64,000 nt of DNA from Aromatoleum tolulyticum (lineage in GTDB: Bacteria; Pseudomonadota; Gammaproteobacteria; Burkholderiales; Rhodocyclaceae): NCBI RefSeq assembly GCF_900156155.1, contig NZ_FTMD01000007.1, positions 124,001 through 188,000 of the forward strand. The letters are read 5' to 3'. Both the position numbers and the translations under genes were made by a program. How positions within the stretch are numbered: the stretch's first letter is position 1; every line of letters starts with the position of its first letter. Shown here piece after piece: positions 25,965 to 33,886 of this stretch. A model generated the notes under the pieces. It did no database searches. It was given only the letters and a program-made list of their open reading frames with translations, and was not told the DNA's origin.

Positions 25965-28364
25965 ATGACTTTCCGCTTATATTTGCGCGCCGTGGCCGCG
26001 GCTTCGATTGCCGCGTGCACTTCCGTCGCGGCGGCGCAGTCCGGCACCGGGTCGGACAACTCACCGGATCCGCAGATTCCGGAAGCGAGCTATTTCGATT
26101 CCCTCCCGGTGGTGCTCACCGTTTCGCGCATGCCGCGGCCGCAGAACGAGGCGCCTGCGGCGATCACCGTGCTCGATCGCGAGACGATCCGCGCGACCGG
26201 CTACCGCAGCCTGGACCGCCTGCTGCGTCTGGTGCCGGGCATGCTGGTCGCGAAGGAACGCGGCAGCGAGCAGTGGGTCAGCTACCACGGCCCGAACCGC
26301 GATTGGCCGCAGGAGCTGCAGATCCTCATCGACGGGCGCTCGGTGAGCGCGGCCTACTTCGGCAGCTTCGGGCGCAATTCATTCCCGCTGGCGATCGAGG
26401 ACATCGAGCGCATCGAGGTCGTGCGCGGCACCGACGCGGCCTCGTACGGCACGAACGCCTACATGGGCGTGGTGAACATCATCACGCGCCACACCGCGGA
26501 GGAAAGCGGCGGGACGGTTTCGGTCGCGGCCGGTACGGGCGAGTATTCGGAGGTCAGCGGCCGCGTGGTCACGCGCTCGGGTCCGCTGGGCCTGCGCATC
26601 ACCGCGCAGCACCTGCGCGACGAGGGTGTGCACGACCTGAACGACAGCCGTAACCGCCACCGCGTGAGCCTGCGCAGCGACCTGCAGATGGGCGAGCACG
26701 ACGAGCTGACCCTGCTCGCCGGCCTCACCGACATCGAGCGCGGAACGGGTTACCCGAACACGCCGTTCAACTCCCATCCCGAGCGCGACATGGACACGCG
26801 CGAGCACTTCGGCCACCTGCGCTGGCGCCATGCCGTCAGTCCGGACGAGGAGTTCCTGCTGTCCGGCTACTACGCCTACGAGCGCACGCGCAACGAATGG
26901 GCGGTCAACACCGGGCCGCTCCAGGCCATCCTCGGCCCCGTCTCGATCCCGGTGAATGACAGCTTCACGACGCGGCGCCAGAACCTCGAGTTCCAGCACA
27001 ACGTCTCGCCCCGGCAGGGCCTGAGGCTGAGCTGGGGGGCCGAATGGCGCCGCGACCAGGTCCACGCGCCGTTCATCTTCTTCGGCCGCTCCGATCCGAC
27101 CGAGGAAAGCCGGCGCCTGTACGCGAACGTCGAATGGCGGGCGGCGCCGCAGTGGCAATGGAACTTCGGTGCGATGGCGGAACGCTTCCAGCACGACCGC
27201 ACCCGCCTGTCGCCGCGCGTGTTCCTCAACTGGCTGCCGGACGAGACTGAGACCTGGCGCGCCGGTTACGCGCGCGCATGGCGCAATCCGGGAGTCTTCA
27301 GCCGCTACAGCGACGTGCGCATCTTCCATCCGACGCTCGGCCTGCTGCTGCAGCATCGCTTCGTGCCCAATGCGGGCATCGACCCGTCGCGCCTCGACAG
27401 CTTCGAGCTCGGATATGCACGCCGCTTCCCGGCCCTGCAGGGCAACCTCGACGTGCGCGTGTTCCACGAGCGCATCCGCGACCAGATCGTGCGCCAGCAG
27501 GCCGACTCCCCGATCGAGAATCCCTTCCAGCAACTCGTACAGCGTTTCCTGCCGCCGTCGCAGTGGGCAAACGGCCATGGCACGGTCCGGCTCGAAGGCG
27601 TCGAAACGCAGTTCGACTTCAAGCCCTGGAACGACGGCACGCTGCTGCTGCGCCACACACTGACGCGCGTGCGCGCCGACGACGACGGCACCACGGAGAG
27701 CGTCGCGCCCTATTCGGCCAGCATCACGTGGCTGCAGCGCATGGGTGCATGGCAGAGCGCGCTGAGCCTGCTGCGCGTCGGGCCGGTGCGCGCCGGCAAC
27801 GGGTTCACGCCGAGCTTCCGCTATACCGTGCCGGACTACACGACGCTGGACGCGAGCATCGCGCGCGAGTTCCGCCTCGATGGCGGACGGACGCTGGAAG
27901 TGCGGCTGACGGGCCTCAACCTGCTCGGACGCCACCAGGAGCTGGCGAACTTCCCGGTGCGTCACCGCCCTGGCGATGGGCCTCGGCTCCGCCTTCATCG
28001 ACGGCCTCGCGCTTCCCGCGGCGCTCGCCGCGAGCCCGGTAGCGGCGGCACAGGCAGCCCAGCTCAACCGCTTCGGCCTGCCCGATTTCGGCGATCTGGT
28101 CGAGCAGGTCGGGCCCGCCGTGGTGAACATCGCCGTGACGCAGAAGGAAAAGACGCGTCCGATGGGCGAGGACGCCCAAGGCCTGTCGCCCGACGATCCG
28201 TTCTACGACTTCCTGCGCCGCTTCGGCGTGCCGACGCCGGGCATGCCCGGCCAGCCGGGGCATGGCAACCGTGGCCCGCGCGCGCAGCGCGGCGTGGGCT
28301 CGGGCTTCATCGTCAGCAGCGACGGCTACGTGCTCACCAATGCGCACGTCGTCGGCGAAGGTGA
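25965..28364 (+). CDS. TonB-dependent outer-membrane receptor with truncated and frame-lost 3' end
   Basis: The first 24 residues are a signal peptide, then a TonB-box-like LPVVLTVSRM, a plug domain (about 60-175, with DRLLRLVPGMLVAKERG and IEVVRGTDAASYGTNAYMGVVNIIT) and a beta-barrel to about residue 665. The recognisable receptor stops at GRHQELANFPV near 27955. From there the frame runs out of register through the protease gene as about 130 Arg/Ala/Gly-rich residues to 28364. The normal final beta-strand ending in Phe/Trp is missing. The ligand is unknown; the family takes up siderophores, cobalamin or copper chelates. Either a deletion has fused it to the next gene or the assembly is collapsed here. 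Confidence 0.85.
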   Translation: MTFRLYLRAVAAASIAACTSVAAAQSGTGSDNSPDPQIPEASYFDSLPVVLTVSRMPRPQNEAPAAITVLDRETIRATGYRSLDRLLRLVPGMLVAKERGSEQWVSYHGPNRDWPQELQILIDGRSVSAAYFGSFGRNSFPLAIEDIERIEVVRGTDAASYGTNAYMGVVNIITRHTAEESGGTVSVAAGTGEYSEVSGRVVTRSGPLGLRITAQHLRDEGVHDLNDSRNRHRVSLRSDLQMGEHDELTLLAGLTDIERGTGYPNTPFNSHPERDMDTREHFGHLRWRHAVSPDEEFLLSGYYAYERTRNEWAVNTGPLQAILGPVSIPVNDSFTTRRQNLEFQHNVSPRQGLRLSWGAEWRRDQVHAPFIFFGRSDPTEESRRLYANVEWRAAPQWQWNFGAMAERFQHDRTRLSPRVFLNWLPDETETWRAGYARAWRNPGVFSRYSDVRIFHPTLGLLLQHRFVPNAGIDPSRLDSFELGYARRFPALQGNLDVRVFHERIRDQIVRQQADSPIENPFQQLVQRFLPPSQWANGHGTVRLEGVETQFDFKPWNDGTLLLRHTLTRVRADDDGTTESVAPYSASITWLQRMGAWQSALSLLRVGPVRAGNGFTPSFRYTVPDYTTLDASIAREFRLDGGRTLEVRLTGLNLLGRHQELANFPVRHRPGDGPRLRLHRRPRASRGARREPGSGGTGSPAQPLRPARFRRSGRAGRARRGEHRRDAEGKDASDGRGRPRPVARRSVLRLPAPLRRADAGHARPAGAWQPWPARAARRGLGLHRQQRRLRAHQCARRRRR

Positions 28365-29430
28365 GTCGGAAGTCACCATCAAGCTGATCGACAAGCGTGA
28401 GTTCAAGGCCAAGGTGGTCGGCACCGACAAGCGCACCGACATCGCGCTGCTGAAGATCGACGCCACCGGGCTGCCGACCGTGCGCACCGGCGATGCGGAA
28501 CGCTCCCGCGTCGGCGAATGGGTCGTGGCCGTGGGTTCGCCCTTCGGCTTCGACAACACGGTGACGGCCGGCATCATTTCGGCCAAGGCGCGCCGCCTGC
28601 CGGACGAGAACTACGTGCCCTTCATCCAGACCGACGTCGCGATCAACCCCGGCAACTCGGGCGGGCCGCTGTTCAACCTCGCCGGCGAGGTGATCGGCAT
28701 CAACTCGCAGATCTACTCGCGCTCGGGCGGCTTCATGGGCATCTCGTTCGCGATCCCGATCGACGTCGCGTTGAAGGTCAAGGACCAGATCGTCAAGTAC
28801 GGCCGCGTGCAGCGCGGCAAGCTGGGCGTGACGATCCAGGGGCTGGACAAGGAGCTGGCGCAGTCCTTCGGCCTCTCCGAGCCGCGCGGCGCGCTGATCG
28901 CGAGCGTGGAGCCCGACAGCGCCGGCGACAAGGCGGGCCTGAAGCCGGGCGACGTGGTGCTGGGCGTCGACGGCACGAACGTCGGCGAGTCGGGCGACCT
29001 GCCGCGCATCATCGGCGACAAGCGCCCCGGCTCGAGCGTGAAGCTGGAGATCTGGCGCGAGGGCAAGAGCCGCACGGTGAGCGCGACGCTGGGCGAGATG
29101 AGCCCCGAGACCCTGGCCGAAGTGCCGAGCGGCGGGGGCGACGGCAAGCGCGGCGAGGATGCCGGCGGCAAGCTGGGCCTGGCCGGGCGAGCGCTCACGA
29201 ACGAGGAGGCGGCACAGCTCGGTGTGCGCGGCGGCCTGCTGGTCGAACGCGTGAACGGTCCGGCGGCACAGGCGGGCCTGCAGCAGGGCGACATCGTGCT
29301 GGCCGTGAACAACCAGCCGGTGACCACAGTGCAGGCGTTCCGCCAGCTGATGGAGAAGATCGGCAACCGCTTCGCACTGCTCGTGCAGCGCGGCGGCACG
29401 CGCATCTTCGTGCCGATCAAGATCGGTTGA
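27976..29430 (+). CDS. DegP/MucD-type periplasmic serine protease, 5' end apparently lost
   Basis: HtrA-family protease with catalytic triad His124 (TNAHVVG), Asp155 (TDIALLK) and Ser228 (INPGNSGGPL) in this numbering, then two PDZ domains (about 265-360 and 385-480). The reading frame just before 27976 (V-T-A-L-A) continues a signal-peptide core that runs to SPVAAAQ, but the basic N-terminus and ribosome site are absent because TonB-receptor sequence abuts it. MGLGSAF at 27976 is only the first available Met. Export may be impaired unless translation starts in some other way. Confidence 0.88.
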   Translation: MGLGSAFIDGLALPAALAASPVAAAQAAQLNRFGLPDFGDLVEQVGPAVVNIAVTQKEKTRPMGEDAQGLSPDDPFYDFLRRFGVPTPGMPGQPGHGNRGPRAQRGVGSGFIVSSDGYVLTNAHVVGEGESEVTIKLIDKREFKAKVVGTDKRTDIALLKIDATGLPTVRTGDAERSRVGEWVVAVGSPFGFDNTVTAGIISAKARRLPDENYVPFIQTDVAINPGNSGGPLFNLAGEVIGINSQIYSRSGGFMGISFAIPIDVALKVKDQIVKYGRVQRGKLGVTIQGLDKELAQSFGLSEPRGALIASVEPDSAGDKAGLKPGDVVLGVDGTNVGESGDLPRIIGDKRPGSSVKLEIWREGKSRTVSATLGEMSPETLAEVPSGGGDGKRGEDAGGKLGLAGRALTNEEAAQLGVRGGLLVERVNGPAAQAGLQQGDIVLAVNNQPVTTVQAFRQLMEKIGNRFALLVQRGGTRIFVPIKIG

Positions 29431-29497
29431 GCCCCCCGACGAGCGGGGTGCGCGACACCGCCGCGTGCCTCATGCTTCGCGTCGCGGCCGAGGACTG

Positions 29498-29513
29498 TGT
29501 GACCTGGGTCACA
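29498..29513. promoter_or_regulatory. Perfect CRP/FNR-family palindrome upstream of cytochrome c'
   Basis: TGTGACCTGGGTCACA matches the CRP consensus TGTGA-N6-TCACA at all ten fixed positions and lies in an 18-base perfect inverted repeat (29497-29514). It is about 135 bases upstream of the cytochrome c' start codon and just upstream of a plausible promoter. It indicates control by a CRP-like regulator. Confidence 0.65.
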
Positions 29514-29519
29514 CGCGCC

Positions 29520-29547
29520 TTGGCCGTGGAATAAATCCCGCTAGACT
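29520..29547 (+). promoter_or_regulatory. Putative sigma-70 promoter of cytochrome c'
   Basis: TTGGCC, a 16-base spacer and TAGACT form a moderate -35/-10 pair about 100 bases before the cytochrome c' ATG. The CRP-like site is centred about 48 bases upstream of the expected transcription start, a distance at which an activator could act. Confidence 0.45.
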
Positions 29548-29648
29548 GCTGTTCATGTTCGCGCAGGATCATCGCGCGGCCGGCGCGCTTGCGCGCCGGC
29601 CGCGTGCCATACGGTATTTTCCAACCACCCGAAACGAGAGAACGACCG

Positions 29649-30122
29649 ATGAAGAAACTCCTCACCCATGCCGCCGCCGGCCTCCTCGCCCTGTCCCTCG
29701 CCGGCCTCGCGTCCGCGCAGATGAAGCCCGAGGACGCGATCAAGTTCCGCCAGTCCGGCTACACCTTCATGGCGTGGAACATGGGCAAGATCAAGGCACA
29801 GGCCGTCGACGGCACGACGCCGTTCAACAAGGACCAGGTCGCTGCGGCCGCCAACGCCATCGCCGCGGTTGCGAACTCGGGGATGGGCTCGCTGTACCTG
29901 CCGGGCACCGACAAGGGCAAGGGCTGGAAGGACACGCGCGTGAAGCCGGAGCTCTTCACCGACAAGGAGGAAGTCGGCAAGATCGCGAAGAACTTCGTCG
30001 AACAGGCCAACAAGCTGCAGCAGGTCGCGCTGGCCGGCGACCAGGCCGCGATCAAGACCCAGTTCGGCGAAATGGGCAAGGCCTGCAAGGCCTGTCACGA
30101 CAAGTTCCGCATCGAGGAGTGA
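29649..30122 (+). CDS. Cytochrome c' (periplasmic four-helix heme protein)
   Basis: A 157-residue exported protein. A signal peptide (MKKLLTHAAAGLLALSLAGLASA, cleaved near 23) is followed by a four-helix bundle with the heme c site CKACH at residues 146-150 close to the C-terminus, the arrangement specific to class II cytochrome c'. It binds NO and CO and is thought to protect against nitrosative stress. A GAGAG-type site precedes the ATG. A CRP/FNR-like palindrome lies upstream and a terminator follows. Confidence 0.95.
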   Translation: MKKLLTHAAAGLLALSLAGLASAQMKPEDAIKFRQSGYTFMAWNMGKIKAQAVDGTTPFNKDQVAAAANAIAAVANSGMGSLYLPGTDKGKGWKDTRVKPELFTDKEEVGKIAKNFVEQANKLQQVALAGDQAAIKTQFGEMGKACKACHDKFRIEE

Positions 30123-30159
30123 TGCGCCGCGCACCGGGGCATCCGGTGCGGTGAAGCGG

Positions 30160-30189
30160 AAAATGGCCGCCCCGAGGGGTGGCCATTTT
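30160..30189. terminator. Bidirectional terminator between cytochrome c' and MFS genes
   Basis: AAAATGGCC and GGCCATTTT arms (inner CCCC/GGGG pairs also possible) enclose a short loop. The A-run and T-run at the two ends let it terminate in both directions between the convergent genes ending at 30122 and 30207. Confidence 0.8.
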
Positions 30190-30206
30190 CACTTCGGAGG
30201 CGGAGT

Positions 30207-31427
30207 TCAGGCCGGCTGCGCCATCGGGCGCAGCACCGGCGCCTCGCGGATCGGCAGATTGACGATGGCGGCCATCGCGGCGAGCGCCATGTCGGCGTAC
30301 CACATCCACGAGAAGTCGCCGAAGCGCGTGATCGCAATGCCGCCCAGCCACGCGCCGAGGAAGCCGCCGATCTGGTGCGACAGCAGCGTCAGCCCGAACA
30401 GCGTGCCGAGGTAGCGGATACCGAACAGCTTGCCGACGATGGCCGCGGTCGGCGGCACGGTCGCGAGCCAGGTGAAGCCGAGGCCGGCGGCGAAGAGGTA
30501 GAAGGTCAGCGCGGTCTTCGGCGCCATCAGGTAGATCGCGACGAGCAGCGCGCGCGACGCGTACATCGCCGCAAGTATGTGCTTGCTGCGGTAGCGCGAT
30601 ACCGAGGCGCCGGCGTACAGGCTGCCGACGATGTTCGACAGGCCGATGATCGCCAGCGACCAGCTCGCGACCGTCGGCGGCAGGCCGCACAGGTCGACTT
30701 CGCCGGGCAGGTGGGTGACCAGGAAGGCGATGTGGAAGCCGCAGGTGAAGAAGCCGGCGTGCAGCAGCAGGTAGCTGCGGTCGCCCATCGCCTGGCGCAC
30801 GGTACGCCACAGGCCGGCGTCCTCGTGCGCGGCGTGCTGGTGCGTCGCGTGCTTCGGGTCGACGAGCACGCGCACGAGCGGCAGCGCGGCGAGCGTCATC
30901 AGCGCCAGCGACCACATCGCGCCCATCCAGCCGATGCTCTGGATCAGCTTCTGCAGCACCGGCGCGAACACGAACTGGCCGAAGGAGCCGCCGGCGTTGA
31001 TGACGCCGGAGGCGGTGCCACGCGCCTCGAGCGGCAGCCGCTGCGCTGCGGCGCCGATCAGCACCGAGAAGCTGCCCGCGCCGGAACCCATCGCCGAGAG
31101 CAGCCCCAGCGACACGACCAGCCCGAAGCCCGAACCCATGAAGGGCGTGATCGCGCTGCCGAGCGCGAGGATCACGAGGCCCCACACCAGCACCTTCGCC
31201 GCGCCGTAGCGGTCCGCGAAGGCACCGGCGACCGGCTGGATCGCGCCCCACATGAACTGGCCGACTGCGAGCGCGAAGCTGATCGTCGCGATACCCAGCC
31301 CGGTCGAGGTGTTGAGCGGCGACACGAACAGGCCCAGCGACTGGCGTGCGCCCATCGTCACCATCAGGATACCGGCGGCCGAGAGGGTGACGATCAGCGC
31401 GGCGCGGCTGTTGAGGGATCGCAGCAT
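30207..31427 (-). CDS. MFS transporter (oxalate/formate antiporter-like)
   Basis: A 406-residue, 12-helix major facilitator. It begins MLRSLNSRAALIVTLSAAGILMVTMGARQSLGLF, has the MFS loop motif GAFADRYGAAKVLVWG after helix 2, a His-rich central loop (KHATHQHAAHED) and a second-half copy of the fold. It resembles the monocarboxylate or oxalate/formate branch; the substrate is uncertain. The thioesterase gene lies upstream on the same strand, separated by 69 bases that contain a GGGGTT repeat. Confidence 0.88.
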   Translation of the reverse strand: MLRSLNSRAALIVTLSAAGILMVTMGARQSLGLFVSPLNTSTGLGIATISFALAVGQFMWGAIQPVAGAFADRYGAAKVLVWGLVILALGSAITPFMGSGFGLVVSLGLLSAMGSGAGSFSVLIGAAAQRLPLEARGTASGVINAGGSFGQFVFAPVLQKLIQSIGWMGAMWSLALMTLAALPLVRVLVDPKHATHQHAAHEDAGLWRTVRQAMGDRSYLLLHAGFFTCGFHIAFLVTHLPGEVDLCGLPPTVASWSLAIIGLSNIVGSLYAGASVSRYRSKHILAAMYASRALLVAIYLMAPKTALTFYLFAAGLGFTWLATVPPTAAIVGKLFGIRYLGTLFGLTLLSHQIGGFLGAWLGGIAITRFGDFSWMWYADMALAAMAAIVNLPIREAPVLRPMAQPA

Positions 31428-31456
31428 GGTGGTCTTCTTTCTTTGTCGTTATGGTC

Positions 31457-31484
31457 GGGGTTGGGGTTGGGGTTGGGGCAGGGG
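31457..31484 (+). repeat. GGGGTT hexanucleotide tract, potential G-quadruplex
   Basis: Five GGGG runs spaced by TT, TT, TT and CA on the plus strand, a textbook G-quadruplex sequence, beginning 30 bases upstream of the MFS start codon. Because the gene is on the minus strand, the G-rich strand is the template and the transcript carries the C runs. Confidence 0.85.
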
Positions 31485-31496
31485 TGTGCTTGCCGG

Positions 31497-32294
31497 CTAC
31501 TTCTTGCGCACGAACAGCGTGTGCAGGCTGCGGCCGAGCGCGCCGTCGAGGTCGAACACCGCGGTCGTCACGGTGCCGATGCCGCCCGTGTCGATGATGG
31601 TGCGCGCCGACATGCCGAACCATTCGCCCGTCGGATGGCGGTGCATGTTGATCGTGAGATCCACCGGCACGAAGGTCCAGTGGCGGATGTCGAGCTCGGC
31701 GCTGATGCCGTTGGCCGAGTCGAGGATCAGCAGCAGGGCCTCGATGCCGTCGGTCGGCTGGCCGGCGACGAGCGGGATGCGCGGGCGCGCCCACACCGTC
31801 GCCGGCCCGGGCTCGAGGAAGCTGCCGTCGGCGAAGCGCCATTCGAGCGCATCGGCGTAGGGGAAGTAGTCGACGCCGTGGAAGAACACCTGCGCCTGCG
31901 CCTCGGGCAGCGGCGGCACCGCGAAGGGGTCCGCGACGGCGACCGCGCTCTCGGGCCTGCGCTCGACGCGCCAGGCGTGGGCGAGCAGGACGGGCTTGCC
32001 GCGCACGAGCATCTCGCCCTGGATCAGCTCGATGCGCCGGCCCGGACGCAGCACGCGCACGCGCAGCTCGCACGGCTCGACCGGCACCGGGCCGAGGATC
32101 TCGAAGGTGATGCGCGCGATGTCGAGGCCGAATTCGGACGGGAAGCGCCGCAGCGCCTGCGCGAGCAATGCGATCGGGGGGCCGCCGTGCTGGCTGTCGA
32201 CCGACCACGGGCCGATCGTGGCCTCGGTGGGCTGGTAGGCGTTGTCGCCGAGCGGCTGGAAGAAGGCTTCGGGAAGCGCGATGCTCTTGTGCAT
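31497..32294 (-). CDS. Acyl-CoA thioesterase-family protein (double hot-dog)
   Basis: A 265-residue protein with two hot-dog-like halves: SVDSQHGGPPIALLAQALRRFP with ITFEILGPVPVEPCELRVRVLRPGRRIELIQGEM, and TINMHRHPTGEWFGMSARTIID in the second. This is the TesB-like thioesterase family-protein pattern. It probably hydrolyses an acyl-CoA. It is divergent from a LysR gene over a 110-base gap and upstream of the MFS gene, so the LysR, thioesterase and MFS genes may form one regulated unit. Confidence 0.8.
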   Translation of the reverse strand: MHKSIALPEAFFQPLGDNAYQPTEATIGPWSVDSQHGGPPIALLAQALRRFPSEFGLDIARITFEILGPVPVEPCELRVRVLRPGRRIELIQGEMLVRGKPVLLAHAWRVERRPESAVAVADPFAVPPLPEAQAQVFFHGVDYFPYADALEWRFADGSFLEPGPATVWARPRIPLVAGQPTDGIEALLLILDSANGISAELDIRHWTFVPVDLTINMHRHPTGEWFGMSARTIIDTGGIGTVTTAVFDLDGALGRSLHTLFVRKK

Positions 32295-32372
32295 GATGGA
32301 TACCCTAGCTTAGGTAGGTCGCAATTTACCCGACCGATCAGGAAACAAAAAGCCGATAATCATTGCTGCTAC

Positions 32373-32389
32373 GTCAACGATACATTGAC
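32373..32389. promoter_or_regulatory. Inverted repeat, probable LysR operator
   Basis: GTCAA-N7-TTGAC lies in the 110-base divergent gap, 16 bases before the LysR start codon. Interrupted dyads in this position are typical LysR-type binding sites controlling both the divergent gene and autoregulation. Confidence 0.5.
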
Positions 32390-32404
32390 AGCTGAAATTG
32401 ACAC

Positions 32405-33325
32405 ATGAGCTGGCTCGCAAGCTGGGAAACCTTCGTGAAAGTCGTCGAGAGCGGCAGCATGGCCGCCGCCGCACGGCGCCTGGACTGCACGCGCGCGCAG
32501 GTCAGCAAGCAGATCGGCGAGCTCGAGCGGCGCTTCGGCGTGCGCCTGTTCGACCGCTCGACGCGCAAGCTCTTCCTGACGCCGTCGGGCGAAGTGTTCT
32601 ACCAGCACGCGCTGCGTGCGCTCGAGTCGGTGGAGCTGACCGAAGTGGCCGTGCGCAACCTCGGCGACGTGCCGAGCGGGCTGCTGCGCATCAGCGCCAG
32701 CGTGGTGTTCGGCCGCATCTGGCTGGCGCCGCTGCTGCCACGGCTGACCGCCCGCTATCCCGAGCTCGAATGCGAGCTGATCCTCACCAACACGCTGGTC
32801 GACCTCGCCGAGGACCGCATCGACCTGGCACTGCGCTTCTGCAAGACGCCTCCCGAGGACGTCGTCGCCAAGCGCATCTTCACGATGGAAACGGTGATCT
32901 GCGCCGCGCCCGCCTACCTCGCCCGGCACGGCGCGCCGCGGCAGCCGCGCGAGCTCGTCGATCACCAGTGCTTCAGCTTCCTGCTGTCGGACAACCGCAT
33001 CTGGCACCTGCTCGACCGCACGGGCGCGGAAATCGCGATCCCGGTGCGCGGCCGCATCCAGTTCAACGAGCCCGCGAGCATCCTCGATGCGACGCTGGCC
33101 GGGCACGGACTGGCGATCCTGCCGACCTACCTGTGCTGCAACGAGCTGGCCGACGGACGGCTGGTGCGCGTGCTGACCGATTACACGCCGCGCATCGACT
33201 TCGGCCGCCACCTGTACGCCTGCTACATGCCCAGCCGGGCGCGACTGCCCAAGGTGAAGGTGCTGCTGGACGAGCTGGAGGCGATGCTGAAGCCGGTGCC
33301 GCCGTGGGGGAAGCTCAGCGACTGA
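32405..33325 (+). CDS. LysR-family transcriptional regulator
   Basis: A 306-residue LTTR. The winged-helix domain (about 1-65) reads SWETFVKVVESGSMAAAARRLDCTRAQVSKQIGELERRFGVRLFDRSTRKLFLT, followed by a periplasmic-binding-type effector domain. Within the LTTR family it resembles the DsdC/GcvA-like group with an aromatic N-terminal start (MSWLASWETF). The likely targets are the divergent thioesterase and the MFS transporter. The effector is unknown. Confidence 0.9.
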   Translation: MSWLASWETFVKVVESGSMAAAARRLDCTRAQVSKQIGELERRFGVRLFDRSTRKLFLTPSGEVFYQHALRALESVELTEVAVRNLGDVPSGLLRISASVVFGRIWLAPLLPRLTARYPELECELILTNTLVDLAEDRIDLALRFCKTPPEDVVAKRIFTMETVICAAPAYLARHGAPRQPRELVDHQCFSFLLSDNRIWHLLDRTGAEIAIPVRGRIQFNEPASILDATLAGHGLAILPTYLCCNELADGRLVRVLTDYTPRIDFGRHLYACYMPSRARLPKVKVLLDELEAMLKPVPPWGKLSD

Positions 33326-33396
33326 CGCCGGTGTCGATCGCTTGGATTGAGCGGGACGCGGCGCTAAGATTCCACGCTTTGCGTTCCCGTACCGCC

Positions 33397-33879
33397 ATGA
33401 AGCCCGCCCAGCATCCCACTGCCCTACGCACCGCACAACTCCTGAATGAAGCCGGCATCGACACGCGTGTCGTCGAGTTCGAGCAACCGACGCGCACCAG
33501 CGCGGAGGCGGCAGCGGCAATCGGCTGCACTGTCGCCGAGATCGCGAAATCCATCGTCTTCCGCGGCAAGGACAGCGGGCAGGCGGTCGTGGTCGTCGCG
33601 AGCGGGGACAACCGCGTCAGCGAGGCGAAAGTCGCGGCCCGGGTCGGCGAAGGGCTCGCGCGTGCCGACGCGGATTTCGTGCGCAGCGCGACCGGCTACG
33701 TGATCGGCGGTGTCGCGCCGCTCGGCCACGCCCAGCCGGCGAAGCTGCTGCTGGACGAGGACCTGCAGCGCTTCGACATCGTGTGGGCGGCCGCGGGAAC
33801 GCCATTCTCGGTGTTCCCGCTCAGTCCGGCGCAGCTGCAGGCGCTGACCGGCGCCGCCTGGAGCGACGTGCGGCAGTAA
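33397..33879 (+). CDS. YbaK/EbsC-family aminoacyl-tRNA deacylase
   Basis: A 160-residue single-domain protein of the YbaK/ProX family, which hydrolyses mischarged tRNAs such as Cys-tRNA(Pro). Visible family blocks are EIAKSIVFRG, YVIGGVAPLGH and AGTPFSVFPLSPAQL. It is shorter at the N-terminus than ProRS-linked domains, so it is a free-standing editing factor. The start is an ATG 72 bases after the LysR stop. Substrate specificity cannot be assigned. Confidence 0.88.
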   Translation: MKPAQHPTALRTAQLLNEAGIDTRVVEFEQPTRTSAEAAAAIGCTVAEIAKSIVFRGKDSGQAVVVVASGDNRVSEAKVAARVGEGLARADADFVRSATGYVIGGVAPLGHAQPAKLLLDEDLQRFDIVWAAAGTPFSVFPLSPAQLQALTGAAWSDVRQ

Positions 33880-33886
33880 GGCCGCG

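Noticed and set aside
31457-31484. Telomere-like repeat suggesting a linear replicon end
   Set aside because: Only four to five repeats, internal between two normal genes; better seen as a simple hexamer tract.
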